Shown piece after piece: positions 1 to 9,754 of a stretch of DNA of 64,000 bases (its first letter is position 1; every line of letters starts with the position of its first letter). Location of the stretch: the NCBI RefSeq assembly GCF_023272795.1, contig NZ_CP096829.1:2604001-2668000 (forward strand), read 5' to 3'. The notes under the pieces were generated by a model that worked only from the letters and a program-made list of their open reading frames with translations, was not told the DNA's origin and made no database searches. Made by a program: the position numbers and the translations under genes. This DNA comes from Flavobacterium humidisoli (GTDB taxonomy: Bacteria > Bacteroidota > Bacteroidia > Flavobacteriales > Flavobacteriaceae).

Positions 1-2
1 CT

Positions 3-56
3 AGTAAAGGTGGAAATTCAGTAATAAGCTTGATAATTAGAAATACAGATGCTTAA
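3..56 (+). CDS. C-terminal end of an upstream gene (partial)
   Basis: The window opens inside an open frame that reads SKGGNSVISLIIRNTDA and then a TAA stop at 54-56. Only 17 residues are present, so no function can be given. The reading as a real gene end rests on the strong hairpin plus T-run that begins one base after the stop. Confidence 0.45.
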   Translation, partial: SKGGNSVISLIIRNTDA

Positions 57-96
57 AGCAGAAGCAAGATCATTTGATTTTGCTTCTGCTTTTTTT
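57..96 (+). terminator. Rho-independent terminator
   Basis: An 11-bp perfect stem (57-67 with 80-90) with a 12-nt loop is followed directly by a run of T. It lies right after the stop codon of the partial upstream gene. Confidence 0.85.
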
Positions 97-383
97 AATG
101 CCGCATCTTAAGTCTGCATGCATTGTTTTAATAAGATAATTTCATTATTATAATTATGTTTATTTTAAAGCAGGGAAAAATTTTATGTTAAAGTATCTGT
201 GGAATTTATTAATTCACATATTATAAGGCGTTTAACAATAGCCTGGTATTAGAGTATTATTAAAGCCTTATTGTTCTTTCGCTATCATGCTTTATGATTT
301 TTACTTTTTACCATAAGTGGGTCTATAAAAATCAGCCCATAAAATTAGGGCTGGCAGCTCGATTCAGGATAAAAAGCCAGAGG

Positions 384-422
<39 letters not shown>

Positions 423-567
423 TGCGGTGAGGAAATGCAGCGCCGTTTTTTCCATAGCAATAGTTCTGACGCTCTAGAAATTACTGAAAATAATATGCTG
501 CTAGCTGAATTATAAACGCCAGCCATAAATTTATGCCTGCCTTGAATGAGTTTTATAGCTTTATCTC

Positions 568-642
568 TTCTTCTTCTTCTTCTTCTTCTTCTTCTTCTTC
601 TTCTTCTTCTTCTTCTTCTTCTTCTTCTTCTTCTTCTTCTTC
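568..642. repeat. (TTC)25 microsatellite
   Basis: Twenty-five perfect TTC units (75 bp), a pure polypyrimidine/polypurine mirror-type tract that could form triplex DNA. It is noncoding; the arginine-only frame on the minus strand is an artefact of the repeat. Confidence 0.97.
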
Positions 643-1320
643 TGAAAAAACGCATCAATTAGAGTGAAATTTAGCTGGGATTTGCCAGCATTAAAAATTG
701 ACTAATGAATGGAAAACTAATTTCGAAAAGTAGGGGCTAATGATTGTAAAAACAAGTCGGTTGCCAATCGAAAAATGAGAGAATGGGGATATCAGTCTGC
801 AGTGCAAAACCTGTAGATCCAGTATGCAGGCTTTGCACCGCAAACGCTCGTGGCATGTCTTGTCAGCATAGAAATGGCTGTATTGCAAAGCATCTTCCGG
901 ACAGATAAAAATCATAAGAAAAGACTTTTTTTATCTGTCTTTTTAAGAATTATGCCAAATGAGTCTTTAATTTGATTGTTTTGAATTGAAACGGTACTTT
1001 CGATGCTTGAGAAGTCTTCTTTTTTTTATTATTCAATTTACATTTGCTGGTAAGTAAAAGTTTTTCATTTCATTTTATTTTTGTTTTTGGTATTTTTTAT
1101 AATGTAGAGAGGTCAGAAGTTTGGTTATTTAGTATGCTGTTTTTATTTTTTCTGCCTCTCTATGTTATATTATTTTAAAGTGAAAAAGTTTTAAGCATGG
1201 TACTGATTGTTTAATTGTTTTTTTAAGAATACACTAATTAAATTTATCTATACTGTTTTTTTTATTTATTGAATTTGCATAGAGAAAATGTTCATCTAAC
1301 ACTAAAATGCTAAAAAAGAT

Positions 1321-2592
1321 ATGAATAGAAATTTTTTATTGCTTATATTAAGCTTTTTGCTTTCTATGAAATGCACAGGCCAGTTTTCTGAACCAGTTGA
1401 TTCTATTGAGGTTAAAGAAATATCTGGCTCTAATGATATGCAAAGTTATATAATGCCGGATGTTCCAAAGGAACTTTTTAGATGGGCAAAATATGATGGA
1501 AACAGTTTTTCTTATAAGGTAGGTCTTGTTCCTATAGTTGATTATACTGGTTTTCTGCAAAACCAGGAAAGTAAGAGACAGGTAGGTTTACAGGATAACC
1601 AGTTTGATTTGCGTTCAGCTCGTATTTCAGTGGGAGGATTTTTTCATGCCGGAACAAAAGTGCGATATTTTTTTAGTTTGGAATACAAAGGCTTTGACAG
1701 GGCTCCAGAGAGCAAAGGAATTGGCATAACAGATGCGTACCTTGAGGTGCCTATTGGTTTGAATGCAGGAAAAATCAGATTTGGTAAAATTAAAGAGACC
1801 TTTGTATATGAAATGGTAGGTGATGCGGCAAATCTGCCGCAGATGGAACGGATTTTAAACCCATTTTTTAATTCGAGAAATATCGGCATTATGTATATGA
1901 ACTATGCATTTAAAGATAGGATGACTTTTGCTGCCGGCTGGTATAATAACTGGTTTGTAGACGGCCAGACCTTTAAAGAAAGTGCAGACACTTATAGCGC
2001 AAGGATTACTGGTCTTCCAATTTTTAAAAATGACGGCAGCGAATTTCTGCACTTGGGGGCTTCTATGCGGTATGTGCAGACTGAAGGGGGGATTTTTCGT
2101 TACAAAGACAGAAATGAGTCTAATGTTACAGATTATTATATTGATACTGGTAATATACCTTCAAAACAGATATGGAATCTTGGTTTGGAAGCCCAGTATA
2201 CTTTTGATCGATTTTCGATTTTAGGAGAATATGTTAATTCGTGGTGTGACGTTATTGGTGATTCCAACCTTAATTTAAGCGGATATTATATAGCGGGAAG
2301 TTATGTTTTTACAGGTAAACAAAGGCCATACGACAAAAAAGCTGCTTATGCCAGACGTATTATGCCGATGGAAAAAGGGGGGGTATGGGAAGCGGTCATC
2401 AGGGTTTCATACTTAGACTTTAATAATCAGAACGTAGATGGCGGAATACTGCATAAGCTTCATCTCGGACTTAATTGGTGGGCTACTCAGCATTGGCATT
2501 TTGGTGTTGGTTATGGACTAAGCCAATTAAAAAAAGATAATCTTTTAGGTGTTACGAATAGTTTTCTGACACGCCTGCAGTGGGTGTACTGA
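1321..2592 (+). CDS. OprO/OprP-like phosphate-selective porin family protein
   Basis: A 423-aa outer-membrane beta-barrel protein of the Porin_O_P type, expected to form a trimeric channel for anions or phosphate. It has an N-terminal signal sequence (hydrophobic segment at residues about 4-16, then MKCTGQ, which could be a lipobox-like or ordinary cleavage site). Typical family segments follow: DNQFDLRSARISVGGFF near residues 92-108, a KIRFGKIKETFVYE stretch, LPQMERILNPFF, and alternating aromatic strands up to a C-terminal QWVY typical of barrel ends. A run of seven G (2377-2383) encodes KGG near residue 353; slippage there would truncate the last strands. It stands alone, with AT-rich DNA on both sides. 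A heavily decayed paralogue lies at 19096-19790. Family call is good; substrate is not visible. Confidence 0.85.
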   Translation: MNRNFLLLILSFLLSMKCTGQFSEPVDSIEVKEISGSNDMQSYIMPDVPKELFRWAKYDGNSFSYKVGLVPIVDYTGFLQNQESKRQVGLQDNQFDLRSARISVGGFFHAGTKVRYFFSLEYKGFDRAPESKGIGITDAYLEVPIGLNAGKIRFGKIKETFVYEMVGDAANLPQMERILNPFFNSRNIGIMYMNYAFKDRMTFAAGWYNNWFVDGQTFKESADTYSARITGLPIFKNDGSEFLHLGASMRYVQTEGGIFRYKDRNESNVTDYYIDTGNIPSKQIWNLGLEAQYTFDRFSILGEYVNSWCDVIGDSNLNLSGYYIAGSYVFTGKQRPYDKKAAYARRIMPMEKGGVWEAVIRVSYLDFNNQNVDGGILHKLHLGLNWWATQHWHFGVGYGLSQLKKDNLLGVTNSFLTRLQWVY

Positions 2593-2919
2593 TACTTTTA
2601 ATGCTGTCTTGTTTCTTTAAATTTAATTTTAGCAGAATAATATTTCAATTATAAAAATTAGTTTTGTTAAGCCTGCCGCAAAATTGCGGATCTTAGTGTT
2701 TTTATCATCCTGCACTAAATATGCATTTCTGGAAATGATAAGAATTGAAATAAGGGATCTTAAATAAAACCAGCGGCAATATATTTTAATATGACTACGG
2801 TTTTAGTTTGTGAGAAGCCTAAATTGGATATGCAGACAAAACGAAAGGCATATTCTTTATAATTTGTTATTCACTAAATTCTTCAATAGTTTTATAGTTC
2901 AAAGCGGTGCTTCTTATTT

Positions 2920-3985
2920 TTTATTGTGCCAACTCTCAATTTATTGCTTCGCCTGTTCGCTGATGCTCGAGTCAAAAATTTCATGCAAGTCTGTTCTTCA
3001 GGAATTCTTGCAGCCAAAGCCGATCCGGCTTTTGTATGCCTGAAGGAGCTTTCAGTGGCAGCATTATCCTTGCAGCCTTCTTTATGCTTGAATGCTTTGG
3101 GTGTTATTTTCTAAGATTTCAATACATTTTTATTGGCATATTGGATTTCCCGCCAGCATGGATCATCAGACATTCTGCTTAGTCCATTGCTGAAATTCGA
3201 GCCCGCTATCTTTCTGTCAAATAAATGCAGGATGATGGCCAGAAAAAAAAACAATTCTTTATCTGCATATGCGTGATATCTGGAAACCAAGCCTTTTCTG
3301 CTGCTGTAAATTCTCTTTTCAGGATATTTGGCGCAGCAGAATGATTATGCTTTGATTGGCTGATGCTTTGTTTTTTTTTGCTAAATTTTCCTACAGGCGT
3401 AACTGCTCCCTGCATTTAGCCGCCTTTATTTCGGATATCAGATGTCCCCTGGATTGAAACTCCAGAGTAATTGCTTCGGCTGTTCGAGCAGACGCTCGGG
3501 TCTGAGGCTTCCACATAGCGCTGTTTCGCATTAAATTCTACTGAAGCGGCTTCTTCTTTTATCAGAGCTTTTTCCTGCCTTTCTCATAAAATCTGCCGCT
3601 TCCAATTACAGCTGCCGCTTGGGATCACTTTTAAAACGCTGCGCATCTTTTTAATCGAATATATTTTTTTCATGGCCTTTTATGAAAGTATAATCATCGG
3701 CCTGCCACTGAAAAGATGCCTATAGCCTGTTTAAAATGCTGCGTCCTAACTCTGTTTCTTTTAATTCTCAAGTTTAGGGATTTTTTTTCTGTTCCAATTC
3801 TTGGTTATCCTAAAACCATTTTGCAAAGCAAAGAGCTGTGATTCCAAGTTTTCTTTGGGTAAATTGTCAGATTGTCATCCCTTTCGGGGCTTGATTGGGC
3901 TGCTTTGTTTAAAATTTTGGTTATCAGTTCTTAAGTTTTTCCTTCATGCTCAAAAGTTAAGATCTGGTTCTTAACTGGAATTCCA
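2920..3985 (-). pseudogene. Decayed IS3-family transposase (orfA/orfB remnant 1)
   Basis: Read on the minus strand, broken frames follow an IS3-type transposase in order. Near 3980-3780 are orfA-like pieces (start MKEKL, then KTWNHSS). Near 3720-3590 is the orfB helix-turn-helix start (YSIKKMRSVLKVIPSG). Near 3415-3206 is the start of the DDE core (SKHNHSAAPNILKREF, then WFPDITHMQ). Near 3240-2920 is its end (LFDRKIAGSNFSNGL, IQYANKNVLK, DNAATESSF). Every segment carries frameshifts or stops, so it is inactive. No clean terminal inverted repeats were found. A second copy with the same first half lies at 6590-7225. Confidence 0.75.
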
Positions 3986-4571
3986 TCTTAAGTTAGCGCA
4001 TCCGCTCTGTGGTTGGACATTTTTTAAAATAAAATATCAATATTCATTATTACTGAAATGAATTTAATTTTAAACTACTATTTATAGATTCATATTGTTG
4101 TATGAGATTGAATCAAGTCCTGTGATTTGATTTCTTGTAATAAAACGGCACTTGGAAACATTCCTTTTGTTTTTTTTTTTGATAAGTTGTGAAGGTATAT
4201 TTGCAAGCCTTAATTCAAGCTTTATTTTGATGATTTGTGAGGTTTGGCTCTAAAATTTAAGTTAACTTATTATAATGTTTTTATTTAAAATTGGTTCACT
4301 ATACTTTTTTAATTGATGCTAGAGGTTTTGCCGCCTCCATACTCTCATTATTGTTTGTTTGAAGTAAATAATATTAGCTTTTCCTTAGTTTTTTAGCTTA
4401 AATGCAAAGAATTGGGTTCTTTGGTTTTGTATGGGAAGGTGAAATTGGAAGTAATTGGTTGTTTGAGAGCGGTTCTATTGCCGCATGTGAAAAAAAACTT
4501 TTAGTTTATAGTCAAATTATATAAAGAATATCTCACCTAAATAGGCTTACTTTTCAATATTGGTTAAGATG
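3986..4571. other. Intergenic region before the phase-variable surface gene
   Basis: AT-rich DNA with no credible gene. It presumably carries the promoter of the gene starting at 4601, but I could not place one with confidence. Confidence 0.4.
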
Positions 4572-4600
4572 AAAATAAAATAAAATAAAATAAAATAAAA
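4572..4600. repeat. AAAAT pentanucleotide repeat touching the start codon
   Basis: Five AAAAT units plus AAAA run straight into the ATG at 4601. The repeat occupies the ribosome-binding zone, so changes in copy number would change the spacing between upstream signals and the start codon. Together with the G tract at 6002-6009 the same gene carries two slippage-prone elements. Confidence 0.95.
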
Positions 4601-6052
4601 ATGAAAGTTAATGAAAAGTTAGGTAAAGTTTTGATTCTTTTGATATTAAACTATGCTACTTATGCGCAAATCGGAGTTAATACGTCTAATTTACAAGGTT
4701 TGATTCATGTAGATGGTAAAAAGGACAACCCAAAAAGTGGGATTCCAAATTCCCAAGAGACCATAAATGATTTTGTTGTGACCAAGGATGGATGCCTTGG
4801 TGTTGGAAATGTTAATCCTAAAGCAACTGTTGATATTACTTCATCTGAACATGACGCGACAGTGACTAATGGTATATTGGTTCCAAGAATATCTGGTGAA
4901 ATGTTACATTTAGCTGATAATAATAATACTTATGGAGTTGAACAAGATGGGATTTTGGTATTTGTTCTTCAGCCTCCCTCTGTAATTAATAGAGTTGGAC
5001 AAACGATTGATATTGATGCAAGAGGCTTTTACTATTTTGATTATTTTATAGATAAATGGGTAAAAATGCTTTATAGTGCAAAACCTGCAATAGTTAGTGT
5101 TATTGATTGTGCTGGCGCACGTGCTAATGGAGGAATAGTTTATGGTTTTCCAGTTAACACTTCTGTAACACTTCCTTATAAAGGAGGTAATGGTGGTGCA
5201 TATTCTAGTTTTGTTATTAATTCTACTGGCGTTACGGGGCTTACTGCGAGTTTATCCCCAGGAACTCTTGAGAATGGTGATGGTGTGGTTACTTTTAGAA
5301 TTGAAGGAACTCCCGCTGGAGTTGGAACTGCCAGTTTTGATTTGTATTTAGGCGGTAAGAATTGTTCTTTTTCTATTCCTGTGACAAATTCAACAAGTTT
5401 TGTTAATTGTTCTATTAAAAGCAGTGGGAATATGACAATTAATACTAATTATGTTGCTGGTTCTGTAAAACAAACTGTTAGGTTGGATGTGACTACTCTA
5501 GGAACATATAATATTAGTGCAGTTAAGAACGGTGTTACTTTTGCGGCAAGCGGGACATTTTCAAGTGTTGGTAGTAAAGATGTTGATTTGATTGCAACGG
5601 GTATTCCAACTTCGTCGGGATTGATTACTTTTCCTGTTAATATGACCGGTAGCGCAGGTGTATCAAACTGTAGTTTTACATTTTATGTAACCCCCTTGAC
5701 GGTATCAGGAAACTTAGCTAGTAGATCAGGTGACGGATGTTTAGGTGGGGGACAGGGAGAGCAAGATTCTAAGAATTTTGGATGGGAAGATACAGGAATA
5801 AATAATATTATTCTTAGCGGTGGAAATTATGACTTGAGTACTTCTGCAAATATTACGGGGCGAGGATACGTGTACAGTGGAAATCCTACAAAACATGTTG
5901 GAGGAAGTGTTATATACAGGTTGGTGAATGTTCAGACTGGTGCTAATTATGCTGTTTCAAAGAGTACGAGTGGTAGAGTTGAATCGGGCTGTTATTCAAG
6001 AGGGGGGGGTATAGCACCTATAATGGAGTTGATTCTGGCTATAGCGATATAG
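4601..6052 (+). CDS. Secreted surface protein, C-terminus shifted at a G8 tract
   Basis: A 483-aa protein as read, with a signal peptide (MKVNEKLGKVLILLILNYAT, then YAQ). It has the flavobacterial N-terminal module: IGVNTSN, then a second 'GVGNVNPKATVDI' type segment and ILVPRISGEML. Three cysteine-containing Ig-like beta modules of about 90 residues follow (around residues 168-265, 268-355 and 360-480), rich in T, S, G and V. Eight G at 6002-6009 put the frame off: the current reading ends with 14 unrelated residues and a stop at 6050-6052. With one G more or two fewer the frame continues for 60 well-formed residues to 6192. This is therefore either an OFF variant or a frameshifted gene. Start at 4601 is supported by the signal peptide. 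A stem at 6280-6316 follows. The role is unknown; cell-surface display is likely. Confidence 0.8.
   Translation: MKVNEKLGKVLILLILNYATYAQIGVNTSNLQGLIHVDGKKDNPKSGIPNSQETINDFVVTKDGCLGVGNVNPKATVDITSSEHDATVTNGILVPRISGEMLHLADNNNTYGVEQDGILVFVLQPPSVINRVGQTIDIDARGFYYFDYFIDKWVKMLYSAKPAIVSVIDCAGARANGGIVYGFPVNTSVTLPYKGGNGGAYSSFVINSTGVTGLTASLSPGTLENGDGVVTFRIEGTPAGVGTASFDLYLGGKNCSFSIPVTNSTSFVNCSIKSSGNMTINTNYVAGSVKQTVRLDVTTLGTYNISAVKNGVTFAASGTFSSVGSKDVDLIATGIPTSSGLITFPVNMTGSAGVSNCSFTFYVTPLTVSGNLASRSGDGCLGGGQGEQDSKNFGWEDTGINNIILSGGNYDLSTSANITGRGYVYSGNPTKHVGGSVIYRLVNVQTGANYAVSKSTSGRVESGCYSRGGGIAPIMELILAIAI
6002..6009. repeat. G8 homopolymer at a coding frameshift
   Basis: Eight G inside the surface-protein gene. 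The upstream frame reads R-G-G-G-I-A-P and stops at 6052; the frame entered with nine or six G reads on through YSTYNGVDSGYSDIVF. The tract is exactly where the coding potential switches frame. Confidence 0.95.
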
Positions 6053-6192
6053 TTTTTATTCCTGCTGGCACCTATAAGTTGCAAGCTTATGGGAATAGTT
6101 ATATGACAGGCTGTAGTAGTTTTTCTAGTGATTATTGGGCGGGATGCGGCTTGCAAATTAATGGAGGGACTTATAAAATTTCTGCCCATTAA
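6010..6192 (+). other. Out-of-frame C-terminal extension of the surface protein
   Basis: From 6010 a 60-codon open frame runs to TAA at 6190-6192 and has the same composition as the protein upstream (aromatic and glycine-rich, two cysteines, ending GGTYKISAH). It has no start of its own, so it is best read as the C-terminus that is translated only when the G tract length is in phase. Confidence 0.75.
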
Positions 6193-6279
6193 GTATGATT
6201 TTTTATTAAGTCCTTAAGAAAGAGGTTATGGTAAGTGTTCTTCTAAAAGGTTTTATAAATTGCAATTAAATTTGATATT

Positions 6280-6316
6280 AAGAGATTATCTGAAAGTAAT
6301 TATCGGATAGTCTCTT
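6280..6316 (+). terminator. Hairpin after the surface-protein gene
   Basis: A 14-bp stem (6280-6293 with 6303-6316, including G-U pairs) with a 9-nt loop lies about 90 nt after the extended stop. The T-rich tail is weak, so termination is probable rather than certain. Confidence 0.5.
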
Positions 6317-6589
6317 AGTTGTTTATGTTATTGATTCTATTTTAAGTCTTGCAAAAATACAATAATGAAGTGTTTTTTTAAACTCTTTTGTGCTAACAGC
6401 CACTGGATATGCAAACAAAATGCAACTTAATTTTTCCTTTTGGTATTTATGTGAATATCCGCTGTTTTGTTAATTTGTTTTCAGGATTGATTGCATGGCC
6501 AGTTCTAATGTCTTACTTGTTTAGCCCTTATTTAAAGAAAAATAAATGGAAAAATAAGTTGTGTTTTTTTATTGAAGCTGCCTGTGCAA

Positions 6590-7225
6590 TTATTTGATAA
6601 GTTCTTTATTCAGAATCATACAGATGCTCACTTTTTGCAAAGAAAGCAATTAGGCTAAACTTATGAATCGACCTTTTTGTAAATATAAGATGTTATGGTA
6701 TCCCTAGCTTTGGAGCTGGATAATAGTTTTTGGACTTTCATGCCGCTCGCTGTTTTAGCATTGAGGTAATTTCTTCTTTTATCAGAGCAGTTCTTCTCTA
6801 TGTCTTTCTGATAGAATCCGCCGCTTCCAATTATAGCGGCCGGTTGGGATCACTTTTAAAATTCTGCACATCTTTTCAATCGAATATGTTTTTTCATGGT
6901 CTTCGGGAAAGATCATCGGCCTGCCTTTGAAAAGATGCTTATAGTCTGTTTTAGAATATGGCGTTCTAACTCTGTTTTTTTTTTTTTTTTTTTTAGTTTA
7001 TGGATTTTTTCCTGCTCAGCGCTAAGCTTTAATTTTTCCTTTTCCTGAAAAACTTTCTGCGCCAAAATCCTGGTAATACTCACGTCATCTGCAGGGTGAA
7101 GGAGCTGTTATCCCAAGTTCCTTGGCTAAAATGTGAAATATTATCTTTATGGCTTAATTGGGCCGCTTTCCCTTTAAAATTGCGGTCATAAGTTTTTAGG
7201 ATTCTCCTTCATGCTCTAAAGTTAA
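6590..7225 (-). pseudogene. Decayed IS3-family transposase (remnant 2)
   Basis: Minus-strand frames show orfA pieces near 7220-7020 (MKENPKTYDRNFKGKAAQL, then LGITAPS-like sequence) and an orfB start near 6930-6780 (YSIEKMCRILKVIPTGRYNW), then KSKNYYPAPKLG-type sequence to about 6600. Stops and frameshifts are frequent, and a run of twenty T (6975-6994) sits at the orfA/orfB junction. The first half is clearly the same element as the remnant at 2920-3985; the DDE core is missing here. Confidence 0.7.
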
Positions 7226-7507
7226 GATTTAGTTCGTAACCTGAGAGAAAGGGAGGGGATAAAAAATACTGTTAGTTTTAAAAGATCTAATTTGTGCTAG
7301 AAATTATAAACCGTATTCTAAGTAGTACTCTAAAGCAAAGTTTTTTTGTATAAATTAGAGTTTTAGATTGGTAAAGCAGTGGCGCTGTTTTTGGGGTAAG
7401 TTTCATATTGCAACTGTAATTTTTATTGCTATATAATGATTGAGATGCCAAAATCCATAATAAGAAATGGAAGATCTTAGGAGCCAGAATATTTTTATAG
7501 TAATTGC

Positions 7508-7554
7508 ATAAAAAAAAGAACCCTAATACTTTGCATAAAATATAATATTAGGGT
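7508..7554 (-). terminator. Rho-independent terminator for the minus-strand gene at 7682
   Basis: On the minus strand a 9-bp stem (7554-7546 with 7528-7520) is followed by TC and a run of T. It lies about 130 nt after the stop codon of the secreted-protein gene. Confidence 0.75.
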
Positions 7555-7681
7555 ACGTGCAGGCTGCATTAAGCTGAAAAAATAATCTCTCTGTAAAATA
7601 ATTGCTTGGTGAACGGTTCTGATTGTTAAAAGCTAACTAACAGCTAAAGATTTTTGCTTAAAAATTTGAATAAAAAATATT

Positions 7682-8932
7682 TTAATAGCATATGGAGTCA
7701 ACCTTCATTACAATTGATGCGTTATTGCCTGATGGCGCTGATAATAGAATGTCTTCAACATATTTTGCTACAGACATAACGAAATTTCCTGGTTTTGAAA
7801 CTTTAAAAATGAACGATGTATAGTCATTACATGAACCAGATGCCAGTGGAGCGTAAAATGCGCCTCCTTTGCCAATGCCTCCATCTTGAGAAGTTAGTGA
7901 CCAGTATGCACCTGAACTTTTGCTAAATTGTAATTGACTAGGGCATTGGTATATGCTGACATAATAAACGCCAACTTTTAAATAAACTTTTGAAAAGGTA
8001 GGAATGGGATTGTATATGTAAGGAGTTCCTGTAATATTATAAGACCAAGATGAATTGGACATCGATGTCAGTTGAGCTTCAGTTGCGGCAATACTCCCTG
8101 AGGAATTTTGCCATGTAGGCGGAAGACCCGGACCTTCAGATACAAGAACTTGATTCTTTATTCCTTCGGAATTATTTGGTGCTAAGGAGCCTGTAAAAAA
8201 TAATGAACCGTTAGCGTTAATTTTAAATTTTTCGTCGTCATTATTTTCAACTTTCAGAAGATCTTTAAGAGGTGAGCTGCTTTTATCTTTTATATTCAAA
8301 ATAGCGGTAGGGCTATTTGTGCCAATGCCTATTCTGTCATTAGCTCCATCAACAGAAAAAGTACTGCCATTAACCGAAAAACCATTAACAGCCGAAGAGG
8401 TAAAAGCTAAAGGGTTGGAGCCTTGGTTAACGGTCGTTGGGTTAGTTAATGATCCAGAACCTTTATAAATTCCTCCAGTGCCAGAAGATAAGTCCTGGTT
8501 CACGATAGTGTTGTCAAGGATTTTATCGCTAGAAATTGCATTGTTCGCCATATGGTTATTTTCTACACCAAACGAATTTAAAGAAATAATAGAACCGGCC
8601 GCTGTGTTTTTAACATCAATTGGAGCTGCACCCGAAACAGAGCTATCAGTAATTATTTTATTCCACTTATTGCCATACCAATAATAAAATCCTGGTGTTA
8701 CATCTGCAGTTGTGGAGATATTAAAAACTAAAAGTGCATTAACATTTCCATTGACAATAGTGCTTTTATCGAGGCTGCCGGCTAAAGATACGCGCGGGAT
8801 AAGGAGGCCCTTGTTTTGAGAAACTACATCAAGTTGAGAAGATGGATTAGCTGTCAAAGTTCCAATGCCAGAATTCTGTGAATACGTGTAAATACTTAAA
8901 GTATTAAATAACAAGATTAAAAAAAATTTCAT
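7682..8932 (-). CDS. Secreted protein with GIGT N-terminal module
   Basis: A 416-aa protein with a signal peptide (MKFFLILLFNTLSIYTYSQ). Directly after it comes NSGIGTLTANPSSQLDVV followed by KGLLIPRVSL, the module shared with the gene at 45852, then a region reading YYWYGNKWNKI. A second 'RIGIGTNSPTAILNIKD' segment near residue 200 repeats the module, as is common in tail-fibre-like and trimeric surface proteins of this phylum. The last 130 residues (from about TEAQLTSMSNSSWSYNI) form a separate beta-rich C-terminal domain with three cysteines, possibly C1q- or lectin-like, which I cannot assign. It is a single-gene unit with its own terminator. The position outside the cell is inferred from the signal peptide only. 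Confidence 0.8.
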   Translation of the reverse strand: MKFFLILLFNTLSIYTYSQNSGIGTLTANPSSQLDVVSQNKGLLIPRVSLAGSLDKSTIVNGNVNALLVFNISTTADVTPGFYYWYGNKWNKIITDSSVSGAAPIDVKNTAAGSIISLNSFGVENNHMANNAISSDKILDNTIVNQDLSSGTGGIYKGSGSLTNPTTVNQGSNPLAFTSSAVNGFSVNGSTFSVDGANDRIGIGTNSPTAILNIKDKSSSPLKDLLKVENNDDEKFKINANGSLFFTGSLAPNNSEGIKNQVLVSEGPGLPPTWQNSSGSIAATEAQLTSMSNSSWSYNITGTPYIYNPIPTFSKVYLKVGVYYVSIYQCPSQLQFSKSSGAYWSLTSQDGGIGKGGAFYAPLASGSCNDYTSFIFKVSKPGNFVMSVAKYVEDILLSAPSGNNASIVMKVDSICY

Positions 8933-9754
8933 AAAAATATATAATAATTAAAAGGATTTCTATAATAGGAATTAAATGTGAGAAGATTAAATCGTATATG
9001 GGGAATGAATTTTAAAAACTTAATAATTTTTCCATACTTCCTGGAATGCATTAATACAGTATATTGTTGGCAATTTCTGACTGCATTTGTAAAGCAGGGA
9101 AACTGACATGGGAGCCATTAAAATAAAATTTCACTATAAGTTTGTTTAAATTTTATATCTGGTCTTGCTGCTAAGGTAGAATTCACAAAAAAAAATATAA
9201 TAATTGCTGCAAATGTACCGTGGTAACATGTCAAAAAAAAATAAAAAAAATATTTACAAGTACCACATTGTTAGAAAAAGTCAAAATGCAGGACTTTATT
9301 CAATCTGATGCAGCAATATCAATTTCTGTATTATAGGCTATATATAGCCAATTAATTTAAAGCATTAATAATTGTCTTACCTTGTGATTGGGTTTTATTT
9401 TAAAAATAATCTTTAACTAGTTTGGGATAAACTATCGTTGTGGAATCATATCATATTATTCTTGTTTGATATAGGTGATGTTAGCTGTTTTCTGCATTCT
9501 TTTTAGGCTTAATTGCAAAATACCCTTTCGAACCAGTCATCCATTTCTCGAGATGGAAATATAGAGGTAAAAAGCTATTAAATCAGTCCGGCATATCCTA
9601 AAAGATCCTTTTCTATTTTGAAGCAATCGTATTTCTTTGAATGCACATTGTTGTAGGGTTTGTTTATTTGATTAATAGGTTTTATCTAGTGAGAAAAGAA
9701 TTGACAGGTAATTTTGTCATTTCTGGAAAGGTTGCTTGTTTCGGTAATGGATTT
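8933..9754. other. Intergenic region without recognisable genes
   Basis: About 0.8 kb of AT-rich DNA. It should contain the promoter of the minus-strand gene ending at 8932. I see no protein-like frame, RNA gene or clear repeat. Confidence 0.4.

Noticed and set aside
2810..3114. Two overlapping plus-strand frames of 60-80 aa
   Set aside because: They lie antisense to the recognisable IS3 remnant, whose protein pattern is on the minus strand.
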